Source: Pseudomonas sp. FP1742
GTDB taxonomy: Bacteria; Pseudomonadota; Gammaproteobacteria; Pseudomonadales; Pseudomonadaceae
Direction of reading: 5' to 3'
Length of the DNA: 64,000 nucleotides
NCBI RefSeq assembly: GCF_030687145.1
Contig: NZ_CP117460.1
Span: forward strand, 2,480,001-2,544,000
In this document: one piece after another, positions 51,429 to 59,814 of the stretch
Position numbering within the stretch: the stretch's first letter is position 1
How the letters are laid out: every line of letters begins with the position of its first letter
The notes under the pieces: generated by a model
Database searches by the model: none
What the model was told of the DNA's origin: nothing
What the model saw: the letters and a program-made list of their open reading frames with translations, nothing else
Program-made: the position numbers and the translations under genes

Positions 51429-52481
51429 TTGAAAACAGCTCTCGGCGCTCTGCTTTTAACCTGTCTGACGACCAGCGCTCTCGCTGACGTCAACTCTGTC
51501 GGCTTCCAATCCTACACCCTGCCGGACCCACACAATGAGCGTCCGCTGGAGATGGTCGTCTGGTATCCCAGTACAACGACCATCACCCCACAGTTGATCG
51601 GCGACGATGTGGTGTTTGTCGGTGCTTCAGCGGTTCGCAACGCGCCACCCTCTGCTGGCGAGCACCCATTGGTGGTGCTCTCCCATGGATTCAGAGGCAA
51701 TTGGAACAATCAGAACTGGTTGGCGAGTGCATTGGCCCATAAGGGTTACATTGTCGCAGCGGTCAACCACCCCGGCACCACGACCCATGATCGAAGCCCG
51801 CAAGCGGCGGCGCAGTTATGGCAGCGGCCCATTGACCTGCATCGGGCCATTGAGGCGGTCACCACGCAACCTGAAAAATTTGGCGTGGTCACGAAGCGTC
51901 AAATTGCTGTAGTGGGCCATTCACTCGGCGGCTGGACTGCAATGGAGATCGCCGGTGCTCGTTTCGACCCGGCCCTGTTTGCCCGTGACTGCAAACTCCA
52001 TCCGCAGTTATCCAGTTGCACCAATTATCAAAAGATCAACCCTGAGAGTACTCCGGCATTAAAGGCCGGTCTGGCCGGCGATTTGCGCGATCAACGCGTC
52101 ACCGCTGTGGTTTCTTTGGACCTTGGGCTCTCGCGCGGGATGACCGATGAGAGCCTTGCGGCACTGCCGGTGCCGGTGCTAGTTATCGCTGCCGGCGCAC
52201 CATCGGTGGAACTGCCTGCTCAGTTGGAGTCCGCCAACCTGGCCACACGCCTGCCCCAAGCGTCCAGCCGCTATGTCGAGATCAGTGACGCCAGCCATTT
52301 CAGCTTCTTGCCGATTTGCAAACCAGGTGCAGTGGCATTGCTCGAAGAGGACATTCCTGGCGATGGCATCATTTGCGGGGATGGCGACAATGCTCGCCCG
52401 CGCGAGGTAATCCAACAGCAGGTTACGTCACTGATCACCGAGTTTCTGACGCAGTCCGCGAACAACAAAGTGGAGCTCTAG
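51429..52481 (+). CDS. Secreted alpha/beta hydrolase (dienelactone hydrolase/PAF-AH-like)
   Basis: 350 residues from the TTG at 51429 with AAGGAAG upstream, beginning with a signal peptide (about 1-20, TSALA). VLSHGFRGNWNNQNWLASAL gives the oxyanion region; VVGHSLGGWTAMEIAG holds the nucleophile Ser in G-H-S-L-G; DASHFSFLPIC carries the likely His. This resembles the platelet-activating-factor acetylhydrolase-like esterases. The protein acts in the periplasm or outside. There is no ATG in a suitable position, which supports the TTG. Confidence 0.8.
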   Translation: MKTALGALLLTCLTTSALADVNSVGFQSYTLPDPHNERPLEMVVWYPSTTTITPQLIGDDVVFVGASAVRNAPPSAGEHPLVVLSHGFRGNWNNQNWLASALAHKGYIVAAVNHPGTTTHDRSPQAAAQLWQRPIDLHRAIEAVTTQPEKFGVVTKRQIAVVGHSLGGWTAMEIAGARFDPALFARDCKLHPQLSSCTNYQKINPESTPALKAGLAGDLRDQRVTAVVSLDLGLSRGMTDESLAALPVPVLVIAAGAPSVELPAQLESANLATRLPQASSRYVEISDASHFSFLPICKPGAVALLEEDIPGDGIICGDGDNARPREVIQQQVTSLITEFLTQSANNKVEL

Positions 52482-52566
52482 GATTGCTGGCGCTCGGCAA
52501 CTCGGCAGACCTGAAATTTGCGTAGGAGCGCAATTTTTGTGTCGAATCCAGCCACCTATTACGATC

Positions 52567-52592
52567 AAAAACGTTTTTACACAGCCTCGACC
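52567..52592. mobile_element. Solo MITE end
   Basis: AAAAACGTTTTTACACAGCC plus TCGACC is the complement of the MITE left end GAGGCTGTGTAAAAACGTTTTT. No other MITE sequence follows. It adjoins a degenerate GGCC repeat (ACCCAAAACGGACAGATCGG CCCTGACTCGGGCCGG) at 52590-52635. Confidence 0.7.
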
Positions 52593-52635
52593 CAAAACGG
52601 ACAGATCGGCCCTGACTCGGGCCGGTCTGTCGATG
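52590..52635. repeat. GGCC-core repeat, degenerate
   Basis: ATCGGCCCTGACTCGGGCCG has two cores in an inverted arrangement, after a CGACCC arm; close to the 3' end of the isochorismatase-like gene. Confidence 0.55.
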
Positions 52636-52639
52636 GCGG

Positions 52640-53158
52640 TTAGAAACACCAGTCCTCAGCATATACGACGCGACAGAATGGTCCCGCCAGAGTCGCATTG
52701 TGATGAGCAACAATCTCTTCAGCCTTCAGCGCAGGGGTGCTGTTGCAGGTGTGGCCATCGGCGATGAGCACAGCATCGAATCCAAAATCCCGTGCAGCGC
52801 GGCAGGTGCTGTCGACACAGTATTGGGTCTTCATTCCGGTAATGACCACGCCCTGAGCGCCACAAGCTCGTAGCTGATCGGCCAGAGCAGTCTTGGTGAA
52901 GGCGTTGGGTCGGCTTTTCTCGAAGATCACTTCGTCGCCCTGTAGCTCCAGTTCCTGCACCAGTTGCGTCAACGGACTTCCGGACTCGATAGGCGAACCA
53001 GGTGGACCAATATGGCGTGCGAGAAAAATCGGCGCACCTGCACGCCGGGCTTTACTCAACAGGTTATTCAACGTGTCTAGCAGAGCTTCGCCAGCCCATG
53101 GTTTTTCCGGACCATGAAACAACCCAACCTGCATATCGAGAATCAAGAGTGCATACAT
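52640..53158 (-). CDS. Isochorismatase-family cysteine hydrolase
   Basis: 172 residues. The cysteine-hydrolase triad: Asp 8 in LLILDMQVG, a Lys near 80 in IFEKSRPNAF, and the nucleophilic Cys near 113 in GMKTQYCVDSTCR. The family cleaves amides such as nicotinamide, N-carbamoylsarcosine or peroxyureidoacrylate; the substrate cannot be deduced. The ATG at 53158 has an AAGGA box. It is the last protein-coding gene inside the accessory block. Confidence 0.87.
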   Translation of the reverse strand: MYALLILDMQVGLFHGPEKPWAGEALLDTLNNLLSKARRAGAPIFLARHIGPPGSPIESGSPLTQLVQELELQGDEVIFEKSRPNAFTKTALADQLRACGAQGVVITGMKTQYCVDSTCRAARDFGFDAVLIADGHTCNSTPALKAEEIVAHHNATLAGPFCRVVYAEDWCF

Positions 53159-53398
53159 AGTGCTTTTCCTTGCGTTTGGACCAGCGACACAAGGGCAAAA
53201 GAAAAGGCCCTATCCATCACTGGCGGGCCTTTGAAGTTCGTGTGTTATTGGCTCACGACACCTCTCACGACCCGCCTCTGGCGGTCGTGGTAGTCGTGGT
53301 CAAGGCAATTCGTGGCTGATTCATAAAGCTGACAATAGCTGCACGGCACCGGGTTGGCAAATGAGCGCATGAAGGTGAAGACTGATTCACGATCGTTA

Positions 53399-53455
53399 AG
53401 GTTCGCTTTTGGCCGATAGCCGTCCGCTACGAAGCGCTGCTATCGGCCCTTAGAT
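53399..53455 (+). repeat. GGCC-core palindromic repeat, last copy
   Basis: AAGGTTCGCTTTTGGCCGAT, AGCCGTCCGCTACGAAGCGC, TGCTATCGGCCCTTAGATCG: both arms; the right-hand end of the accessory block, 32 bp before a REPIN. Confidence 0.85.
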
Positions 53456-53486
53456 CGAAAACACTATTTCTGCTGGGAACGGTGGT

Positions 53487-53578
53487 GCGGCGATCCGACT
53501 TGCCCGCGAAGGTGGTGTGCCAGGCGACATCAATGTTGAATGTGATGGCCTCTTCGCGGGCAAGCCCGCTCCCACAGG
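53487..53578. repeat. REPIN
   Basis: Left arm is degraded (GATCCGACTTGCCCGCGAAG); right arm CTTCGCGGGCAAGCCCGCTC is intact; the spacer GGTGTGCCAGGCGACATCAATGTTG (partly) matches those at 12.1, 61.4 and 62.7 kb. First REPIN to the right of the accessory block. Confidence 0.82.
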
Positions 53579-53776
53579 TTCAAGTCCGTCACGGGTTCGC
53601 CTGCGCTCACCAGAAAGCGCGAGGGTTGTTGCGCGTTCACGCGTGACGGGGTTCGGTCGAATGGACGGCCTGAACCCACTGAAAAGCCTGCAGGCCGGTG
53701 TTGCGTGCTTACATTTCCCACATGGCCCGTGCCCATTGCTGAGCCTGTTTGCGTTTGCGGTAGCTGGCGAGCCGCG

Positions 53777-54199
53777 TCAAAGCCCCCGACTGCTCCTGAT
53801 CAATTCATAGGCCCGACGCACCAGCGGGTTCACGGTGTTGGGCCGAATCCACAAGTGGTAGGTCACGTCCGGCAGCCGTGGCAAACCATCGTTTTCGCCG
53901 AGTACGCGCATGTCCGGGCCGAGCATTTCCATGCTTCTGGGCGTGACGCCCAGCCCGGCACGCGTTGCGGCCTTGATGCCGATCAGGTTCGACGCCAGGT
54001 ACGCCTGGCGCCATGGAATGTTGGCGCGCTCCAGCGCCTCCAGGGCGTAGCGACGATAGATACTCGGTTCATCCACCAGAATCAGCGGCAAGGGTTCTTC
54101 GGGCGTATGAATGTACTGCGCCGAGCAGATCCACCACACCGGCGAAGTGCGCAAGGCGAAGCCTTCGAGCGTCGGGTCTTCACGGGTGGAGATCACCAT
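53777..54199 (-). pseudogene. LysR-family regulator, C-terminal half only
   Basis: 140 codons read as the second half of a LysR effector domain: FALRTSPVWWICSAQY, LVDEPSIYRRYALEALER, NLIGIKAATRAGLGVTPRSM. No DNA-binding domain exists: at 54199 the frame meets the metC fragment of the opposite strand. The ATG at 54199 lies in the scar itself. About 160 residues are missing. It would not function as a regulator. Confidence 0.82.
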
Positions 54200-54620
54200 G
54201 CTGCGCGGCGCCCGAACCCTGGCACCACGCCTGGAGGTGCACGAACGCCAGGCCCTGGAAATCGCTCATTGGCTACAAGCGCAACCGCAGGTGAAACGGG
54301 TGTTTCACCCAGCGCTGACCGATCATCCCCATCACGTATTGTGGCGGCGGGACTTCACGGGCAGCAACGGATTGCTGTCCTTCGAACTGCGTGATGCCGA
54401 CGCTACGTATGTCGAGCGGTTTATCGATGCGCTGCAGGTGTTTGGTCTGGGCGCGTCCTGGGGCGGCTATGAAAGCCTGGTCACCGTCGCCGACACCCAG
54501 GATCGCAACAGTGCGGCAGATCGCGCATTGAACCCGGTGCTGCGGTTGCACATTGGCCTGGAAGATGTCGACGCGTTGATTGAGGATTTGCAACGCGGGT
54601 TCACCGCGATCGAGGACTAG
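54198..54620 (+). pseudogene. metC: Cystathionine beta-lyase MetC, C-terminal fragment
   Basis: 140 codons (MLRGARTLAPRLEVHERQAL, then WLQAQPQVKRVFHPALTDHP, GLGASWGGYESLV, LNPVLRLHIGLEDVDALIED) are the C-terminal third of the PLP-dependent enzyme that cleaves cystathionine to homocysteine, pyruvate and ammonia. The PLP lysine and cofactor-binding motifs are gone: about 250 residues are missing. It directly abuts the LysR fragment at about 54198, consistent with one deletion through a divergent LysR/metC pair. Confidence 0.85.
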
Positions 54621-54655
54621 GACTTGCGCTGATGCCGGTCAGTCGCAACGCGACC

Positions 54656-54802
54656 TGTAGCAGCTGTCGAGCTTGCGAGGCTGCGTTCGGCTGCGAAGCA
54701 GTCGTGAATCCGGCTAACGCGATTCGCCTGACACACCGCAAGTTCTGGTTTGACGACTGCTTCGCAGCCGAACGCAGCCTCGCAAGCTCGACAGCTGCTA
54801 CA
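54656..54802. repeat. Perfect 50-bp inverted repeat
   Basis: 54656-54705 (TGTAGCAGCTGTCGAGCTTG onward) and 54753-54802 are perfect reverse complements with a 47-bp loop. A transcript would form a very long hairpin. It lies between the metC fragment and the MFS gene and could act as a bidirectional terminator or as a non-REP type of mobile repeat. Confidence 0.9.
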
Positions 54803-54832
54803 AAGAGTGCGCTGCGGCTTAATTTGCCGGCA

Positions 54833-56020
54833 TTAGGACTTGCGCAACAGGAGCAACGCCAGCGCCGCAGCCGCCAGCACCGCCCCGGCGATGAAAGTGC
54901 TGGCGGAGCCCGAGGTTTCCCATAGCGCGCCAGCCAGCACGCTGGCGATCAACAGGCACACGCCGCTGATCAGATTGAACAGGCCGAACGCCGTGCCCCG
55001 CAGATGTTCGGGGGCGGTGTCGGCGATCAGCGTCGCGAGAATGCCCTGGCTGAAACCCATGTGCAGACCCCACAAGGCCACGCCCGCCATCATGGTCATG
55101 ATTGAATCCGCTTGCGCCAGCAGCAGGTCCGCCAGGATCAGCAGCCCCATGCCGACACACAGCAACTTGGTGCGGCTGATCCGGTCGGACAGCCAGCCGG
55201 CAGGGTAGGCAGACACCGCATACAGCAGCGACATGACCACCATCACCATCGGCACCCAAGTGGCCGTCAGGCCTGTCTGCTGCGCTTTCAAGACCAAAAA
55301 GGCCTCGCTGAAACGGGCCAGCGTGAAGAGCCCGCCGACGATCACCACCCACCAGTAACCCCGGGAAAACTCCCGCAGAACCTTCCAGTGGATAGGCGAG
55401 CGAAAGGTGTGTTTCCCGGCGACATCGGTAGGCTCTTTGACTCCACCGACAATCAGCGCCACCGATATCACCGCCGGAATCACCGCAAACCACAACACCA
55501 GATGGATCTGCCCGAGCCAGAGCATCAGCACGATCGCCAGAACCGGACCCAGAATCGCCCCCACGGTGTCCATCGACTGGCGCAGACCAAAGCAGGCGCC
55601 ACGAATTTCGGCCGGGGCGACATCGGCGACCAGCGCATCGCGCGGCGCGCCACGAATGCCTTTGCCGATGCGATCCAGAAACCGCGCGGTAAATACCACA
55701 TCAACCGAGTGCGCGAGGGGAAACAGCGGCTTCGACAACGCCGCCAGACCGTAGCCCATCAACAGCAGGCCTTTACGCCGGCCGATAAAGTCGCTGATGG
55801 CGCCGGAGAATATCTTGACCACCATCGCCGTCGCCTCGGCGATGCCTTCGATCACCCCGACGGTCAGTGCGCTGGCGCCTAAAGTAGTGACCAAAAATAC
55901 CGGCAACAGGCTGTGCACCAGCTCTGACGAAAGGTCCATGAACAGGCTGACAAAACCCAGGGCCCAGACCGTGGAGGGGATACGCAGTGAGGCTGGTCTG
56001 GGTTTTGCGAGGTTGTCCAT
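54833..56020 (-). CDS. MFS transporter
   Basis: 395 residues and about 12 membrane helices. The loop 2-3 signature GAISDFIGRRKGLLLMGYGL and the DRIGKGIRGAPRDALVADVA segment are those of MFS members near the fosmidomycin-resistance/ multidrug type. Starts ATG at 56020 with GGAAA upstream. It is followed downstream on the same strand by nothing; the dienelactone hydrolase gene lies 53 bp upstream, so the two may be cotranscribed. Substrate unknown. Confidence 0.85.
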   Translation of the reverse strand: MDNLAKPRPASLRIPSTVWALGFVSLFMDLSSELVHSLLPVFLVTTLGASALTVGVIEGIAEATAMVVKIFSGAISDFIGRRKGLLLMGYGLAALSKPLFPLAHSVDVVFTARFLDRIGKGIRGAPRDALVADVAPAEIRGACFGLRQSMDTVGAILGPVLAIVLMLWLGQIHLVLWFAVIPAVISVALIVGGVKEPTDVAGKHTFRSPIHWKVLREFSRGYWWVVIVGGLFTLARFSEAFLVLKAQQTGLTATWVPMVMVVMSLLYAVSAYPAGWLSDRISRTKLLCVGMGLLILADLLLAQADSIMTMMAGVALWGLHMGFSQGILATLIADTAPEHLRGTAFGLFNLISGVCLLIASVLAGALWETSGSASTFIAGAVLAAAALALLLLRKS

Positions 56021-56073
56021 GCTGGTTTCCGGGTTGAATACTCACCGAGTATTGATAGCGCCAACCCCGGCTA

Positions 56074-56772
56074 TCAAAGGTTCTGACTTAAAAAGATCAA
56101 CGTATTGCCATGCGCCTCGACCGCCGCCCGCTGGTTATAGCTGTCACGGTGCGAGCAGTTGAAGCCATGTTCGGCACCCGGATACACCTCGATATCGACA
56201 TCGTCGTTGAACTCGAAGCGCTCGGCGATTTGCTTCACGGCGTCGATCGGGATATGGCTGTCCTGTTCGCCGAAGTGCATCAGCAGCGGCACTTTGATTT
56301 CACCGGCCCGATCCAGTTGGTTCTGTATGCCGCCGCCGTAATAGGCGATCGCCACGTCGACGAAGCCGTTGGCCGCGGTGTTGTACGACAGCATGCCGCC
56401 GAAGCAGTAACCGATGGACGCGATCCTGCCGTCCAGCCCCGGATGCGCCTTCAGGGCGTCGATGGCCAGTTTGATGTCAGCCTGGGCCTTGGCGATGTTG
56501 GTGGCGTTCATCAATTCGACGGCGCGTTTCCAGCCGGCTTCGTCGTAGCCCAGTTCGATACGGTGGCCGTGGCGCCAGAACAGATCCGGCGCTATGACCA
56601 GATAGCCATCGGCGGCGTATTGCTCGGCGACCGAACGGATGTGTTCGTTGACGCCGAAGATTTCCTGAATCAGCACGATCCCCGGACCTTTACGGGTATG
56701 GGGGATGGCCAGGTAGGCGCCGAAGGTGCCTTCGGCGCTGCTGAGTTCGATCCATTGGGTGGTTACGCTCAT
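56074..56772 (-). CDS. Dienelactone hydrolase family protein
   Basis: 232 residues. The DLH signature: GIVLIQEIFGVNEHIRSVA, IGYCFGGMLSYN with the nucleophile Cys (about 123), and GAEHGFNCSHRDSYN with the catalytic His (about 203). DLH opens dienelactone to maleylacetate in chloroaromatic catabolism, but many chromosomal homologues act on other esters. AGGAG precedes the ATG at 56772. The DoxX gene is upstream by 61 bp and MFS downstream, a possible three-gene transcript. Confidence 0.87.
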   Translation of the reverse strand: MSVTTQWIELSSAEGTFGAYLAIPHTRKGPGIVLIQEIFGVNEHIRSVAEQYAADGYLVIAPDLFWRHGHRIELGYDEAGWKRAVELMNATNIAKAQADIKLAIDALKAHPGLDGRIASIGYCFGGMLSYNTAANGFVDVAIAYYGGGIQNQLDRAGEIKVPLLMHFGEQDSHIPIDAVKQIAERFEFNDDVDIEVYPGAEHGFNCSHRDSYNQRAAVEAHGNTLIFLSQNL

Positions 56773-56833
56773 GATGGCTCCTGTCTACACAAGTTGGGTG
56801 GGGTGGGTTTGGGGTTACCTCGACGCTGGTGCA

Positions 56834-57349
56834 TCAGCGCTGACTGCGCCGCCAGAAGCATCGAGCCAACAACGCGTCCAGGCTGAGTTTGCCGGCCCCC
56901 GAAAACAACAACGGCATGAGGGCTGCGAGGTAGATCAGCGGCAGCTTGAAGTTGCCGTGGCCTTTATTGCTGATGGCATAACCCTGGGCAAGTTCACTCA
57001 ATGTAGACCAATCGGCCGGCCAATGAACGGCAGCGGTCGCGACGACAGTCACCACGATCAGAATAATCGCCGAAAGCCGCGTCCCCAGGCCTGCCAGCAA
57101 GGTGAGGGCGCAGATCAGTTCGGCCCACATCGCCAGCTCCCAGTTGAGCGTGGCTGGAACGTGGTTGAAGGGAAACGGGAAGTTGTCCTGGATATCGGCG
57201 AACCAGTTCTGGCCGTTCCATTTTTCCAGGCCCGACTCGAAAAACTCCCAGGCCAGAAACAGCCGCAGGGTGAGAGGCGCGATCCAGTTGCCGACGCGGT
57301 CGAGGTTCAGGTGCAGGCCCTGGACGGCTGATGAGAGAGAGGTGGTCAT
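56834..57349 (-). CDS. DoxX-family membrane protein
   Basis: 171 residues from the ATG at 57349 (GGAGA box). About four helices: [19 protein letters not shown] near 27-45 (the DoxX core), [12 protein letters not shown] near 79-90, [13 protein letters not shown] near 97-109, and a C-terminal [14 protein letters not shown]. DoxX proteins are linked to thiosulfate or redox metabolism and can be associated with oxidoreductases. Its function here is not determined; 57409 is a poorer start. Confidence 0.84.
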   Translation of the reverse strand: MTTSLSSAVQGLHLNLDRVGNWIAPLTLRLFLAWEFFESGLEKWNGQNWFADIQDNFPFPFNHVPATLNWELAMWAELICALTLLAGLGTRLSAIILIVVTVVATAAVHWPADWSTLSELAQGYAISNKGHGNFKLPLIYLAALMPLLFSGAGKLSLDALLARCFWRRSQR

Positions 57350-57612
57350 GGTTTTGGTCTCCGGGCATTCATTGCGAGTGTCTACCGCTAGCAGCTGCTC
57401 GGCAGCCACTAGCGGTTATCGGTGGTCAGCGGACGCCAGAAGTGTTGCAATCAGCTGTATTGGCGATATGTCTGAAAGGTCGCCCGGTGCAAGTGGGTGT
57501 ATCCCGGGCCGCAACAGATACATTCCCATACAAAACTGTGATTCAGCGCCGGTCAGCGGCGTCTAGCGACAGTGTCCCCGCAATCCCATGGGGCGAGACT
57601 TCGGAACCCGGC

Positions 57613-58521
57613 ATGCAAGCGCTGTTGAACGAGATCCTTGACGCAGTCCGACCGTTGATCGGTCAGGGCAAAGTGGCTGACTACATTCCCGCCCTCGGCA
57701 CGGTACCGGCCAATCAATTGGGCATTGCCGTGTATGGCAATGACGGCGAGTTGTTTTGTGCTGGAGACGCCGACACGCCGTTTTCGGTGCAGAGTATTTC
57801 CAAGGTGTTCAGCCTGGTGCAGGCCATCGAACATTCCGGCGAAGCCATTTGGGAACGTCTCGGCCACGAGCCGTCCGGCCAGCCGTTCAACTCGCTGGTG
57901 CAGCTGGAATTCGAGCGTGGGCGCCCGCGCAATCCCTTCATCAACGCCGGTGCGCTGGTGATCTGCGACATCAACCAGTCCCGATTTGCCGCGCCGGCAT
58001 TGTCGATGCGCGATTTTGTCCGGCGCTTGTCCGGCAACCCGAACATCATGGTGGACGGCAAGGTTGCCGAGTCCGAATACCAGCACCGCGCGCGCAACGC
58101 GGCCATGGCTTACCTGATGCAGTCGTTCGGCAACTTTCATAACGACGTCGAAGCGGTGCTGCGCAGCTACTTCAGCCATTGCGCGCTGCGCATGAGTTGC
58201 GTGGACCTGGCCCGGGCGTTCTGCTTCCTGGCCAACGACGGTTTCTGCAAACACAGCGGCGCACAGATCCTCAGCGCCCGCCAGACCCAGCAAGTCAACT
58301 CGATCATGGCCACCAGCGGGCTGTACGACGAAGCGGGCAACTTTGCCTATCGCGTCGGTCTGCCGGGCAAGAGTGGAGTGGGCGGGGGCATCGTCGCGGT
58401 GGTGCCAGGGCAATTCACGGTGTGCGTCTGGTCCCCGGAATTGAACGCCGCCGGCAACTCCCTCGCGGGCATGGCGGCGCTGGAGTTGTTGAGTCAGCGG
58501 ATTGGCTGGTCGGTGTTCTGA
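57613..58521 (+). CDS. Glutaminase (serine-dependent beta-lactamase fold)
   Basis: 302 residues, the size of bacterial GlsA/GlsB. The catalytic SxxK motif is SISK at 61-64 ([10 protein letters not shown]), and further active-site segments [25 protein letters not shown], and [10 protein letters not shown] are clear. It hydrolyses L-glutamine to glutamate plus ammonia in the cytoplasm. The ATG at 57613 has only a weak GGA upstream; the frame is open to 57331 but the family begins here. It stands alone with no amino acid operon beside it. Confidence 0.9.
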   Translation: MQALLNEILDAVRPLIGQGKVADYIPALGTVPANQLGIAVYGNDGELFCAGDADTPFSVQSISKVFSLVQAIEHSGEAIWERLGHEPSGQPFNSLVQLEFERGRPRNPFINAGALVICDINQSRFAAPALSMRDFVRRLSGNPNIMVDGKVAESEYQHRARNAAMAYLMQSFGNFHNDVEAVLRSYFSHCALRMSCVDLARAFCFLANDGFCKHSGAQILSARQTQQVNSIMATSGLYDEAGNFAYRVGLPGKSGVGGGIVAVVPGQFTVCVWSPELNAAGNSLAGMAALELLSQRIGWSVF

Positions 58522-58612
58522 TGGCGTTCCTTGACTTGCGCCTGATGGCCGCTAGCGTGAAGTAGACAATTTTTGACTGCTCACCCGATCGGGTGGAGGC
58601 GCGGGTGATTCC

Positions 58613-59731
58613 ATGATGAAATTCGGTTCCGCGCTTCTCGTCTTCAATGAGGCGGACGCTCATTTGCGCAAGGGGTTGTCTGCCGTGGTGCAGATCGGCA
58701 ATACCCTGTGGGTCGCCAATGATGAATCCTTGAGCCTTGAACGTTTCACCCGGCGTGAGCGCGCCAGCCCGGGCGAATTTCTGTTTGATCAGCAGAAGCG
58801 GTTCCCGTTGGCATCCCTGTTGACGCTGCCGGTCATGCCGGACGTTGGCAAAGAAGACGTTGAAGCCGACCTGGAAGGCATGAGTTACGACCGCGACTCA
58901 GGGTATCTCTGGATCGTGGGCTCTCACAGCCTGAAGCGGAAAAAGCCCGATAGCAGCAAGTCCCTGAAGAAGAACGCCGAGCGTCTGGCCACTGTCAGCC
59001 GTGATGGCAATCGTTTTCTCCTGGCCCGGATTCCACTGGTCGAAGAAAACGGGACGTTCACTTTGGTGAAGGGCACCGCCAGCGATGATCGAGTCGCCGC
59101 CCAATTGGCCGGCAATCAACTGGGTAACGAATTGCTCGATGAACTCAAGGACGACGAACATGTTGGGGCATTCCTGCACATTCCCGGCAAGGACAACGGG
59201 TTCGATACCGAAGGCCTCGAGGTTAACGGCAAGCGTGTTTTTATCGGGTTGCGAGGGCCTGTGCTGCGGGGATGGGCAATCATTCTGGAGGTCGAACCCG
59301 AAGACCATCCCAAGGTTGCTCACACACTGAGGCTGAAGAAAATCGGGCCGGGTGGGCGAAAGTATCGAAAGCATTTTTTCCAGCTCAATGGACTCGGCGT
59401 CAGGGACTTATGCCTCGATGGTGACGATATGTTGATCCTGGCGGGGCCAACGATGGACCTCGACGGGCCCGTCACTGTATTTCGATGGCGCGGCGGTGCC
59501 AGACCAGCAACTGAAGGTTTCGTTTCCAGCGAACAAATGACGTCGGTCCTGGAGGTTCCTTATGGGCAAGGAGAGGATAAAGGCTGCGATCATGCCGAAG
59601 GGATGACCTTTATAGGCACCGAGGGTGTAGAGGAGTCCTTGCTGCTGGTGGTTTATGACGTGAACGCCGGGTGGCGAAAACAAAGAAGCAATCGCCTGGA
59701 GCAAGATGTATTTCGACTTGCGAAAAAGTAA
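58613..59731 (+). CDS. DUF3616 family protein
   Basis: 372 residues. Repeated beta-strand blades with SAVVQIGNTLWVANDESLSLE, EGMSYDRDSGYLWIVGSHSL and GMTFIGTEGVEESLLLVVYD suggest a beta-propeller; this is DUF3616. No signal peptide is visible. ATG at 58613 (or 58616) lies 16 bases after a GGAGG box, so the ribosome spacing is long. It lies between glutaminase and the ProA-like gene, all on the plus strand. Function unknown. Confidence 0.82.
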   Translation: MMKFGSALLVFNEADAHLRKGLSAVVQIGNTLWVANDESLSLERFTRRERASPGEFLFDQQKRFPLASLLTLPVMPDVGKEDVEADLEGMSYDRDSGYLWIVGSHSLKRKKPDSSKSLKKNAERLATVSRDGNRFLLARIPLVEENGTFTLVKGTASDDRVAAQLAGNQLGNELLDELKDDEHVGAFLHIPGKDNGFDTEGLEVNGKRVFIGLRGPVLRGWAIILEVEPEDHPKVAHTLRLKKIGPGGRKYRKHFFQLNGLGVRDLCLDGDDMLILAGPTMDLDGPVTVFRWRGGARPATEGFVSSEQMTSVLEVPYGQGEDKGCDHAEGMTFIGTEGVEESLLLVVYDVNAGWRKQRSNRLEQDVFRLAKK

Positions 59732-59814
59732 CCGCCACCGCGTCCCGGTGAATGACGCTCCACGGATTTTCCTATACATTTTCCGACCGCCCCCCTGCAT
59801 GGTGAAACCGCTTC

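Noticed and set aside
24499..53455. A chromosomal integron with attC sites
   Set aside because: The repeats recur once per gene, but no GTTRRRY/RYYYAAC core pairs and no integron integrase were seen, and gene orientation is mixed.
24499..53455. CRISPR array
   Set aside because: The repeats are degenerate, spaced by about 0.3-2 kb and contain genes between them; no regular spacers.
53530..53776. Possible C-terminal remnant (Y-R-K-R-K-Q-A-Q-Q-W-A-R-A-M-W-E-M) on the minus strand
   Set aside because: Only about 30 codons read coherently between the LysR stop and the REPIN, with no family match; too little to call.
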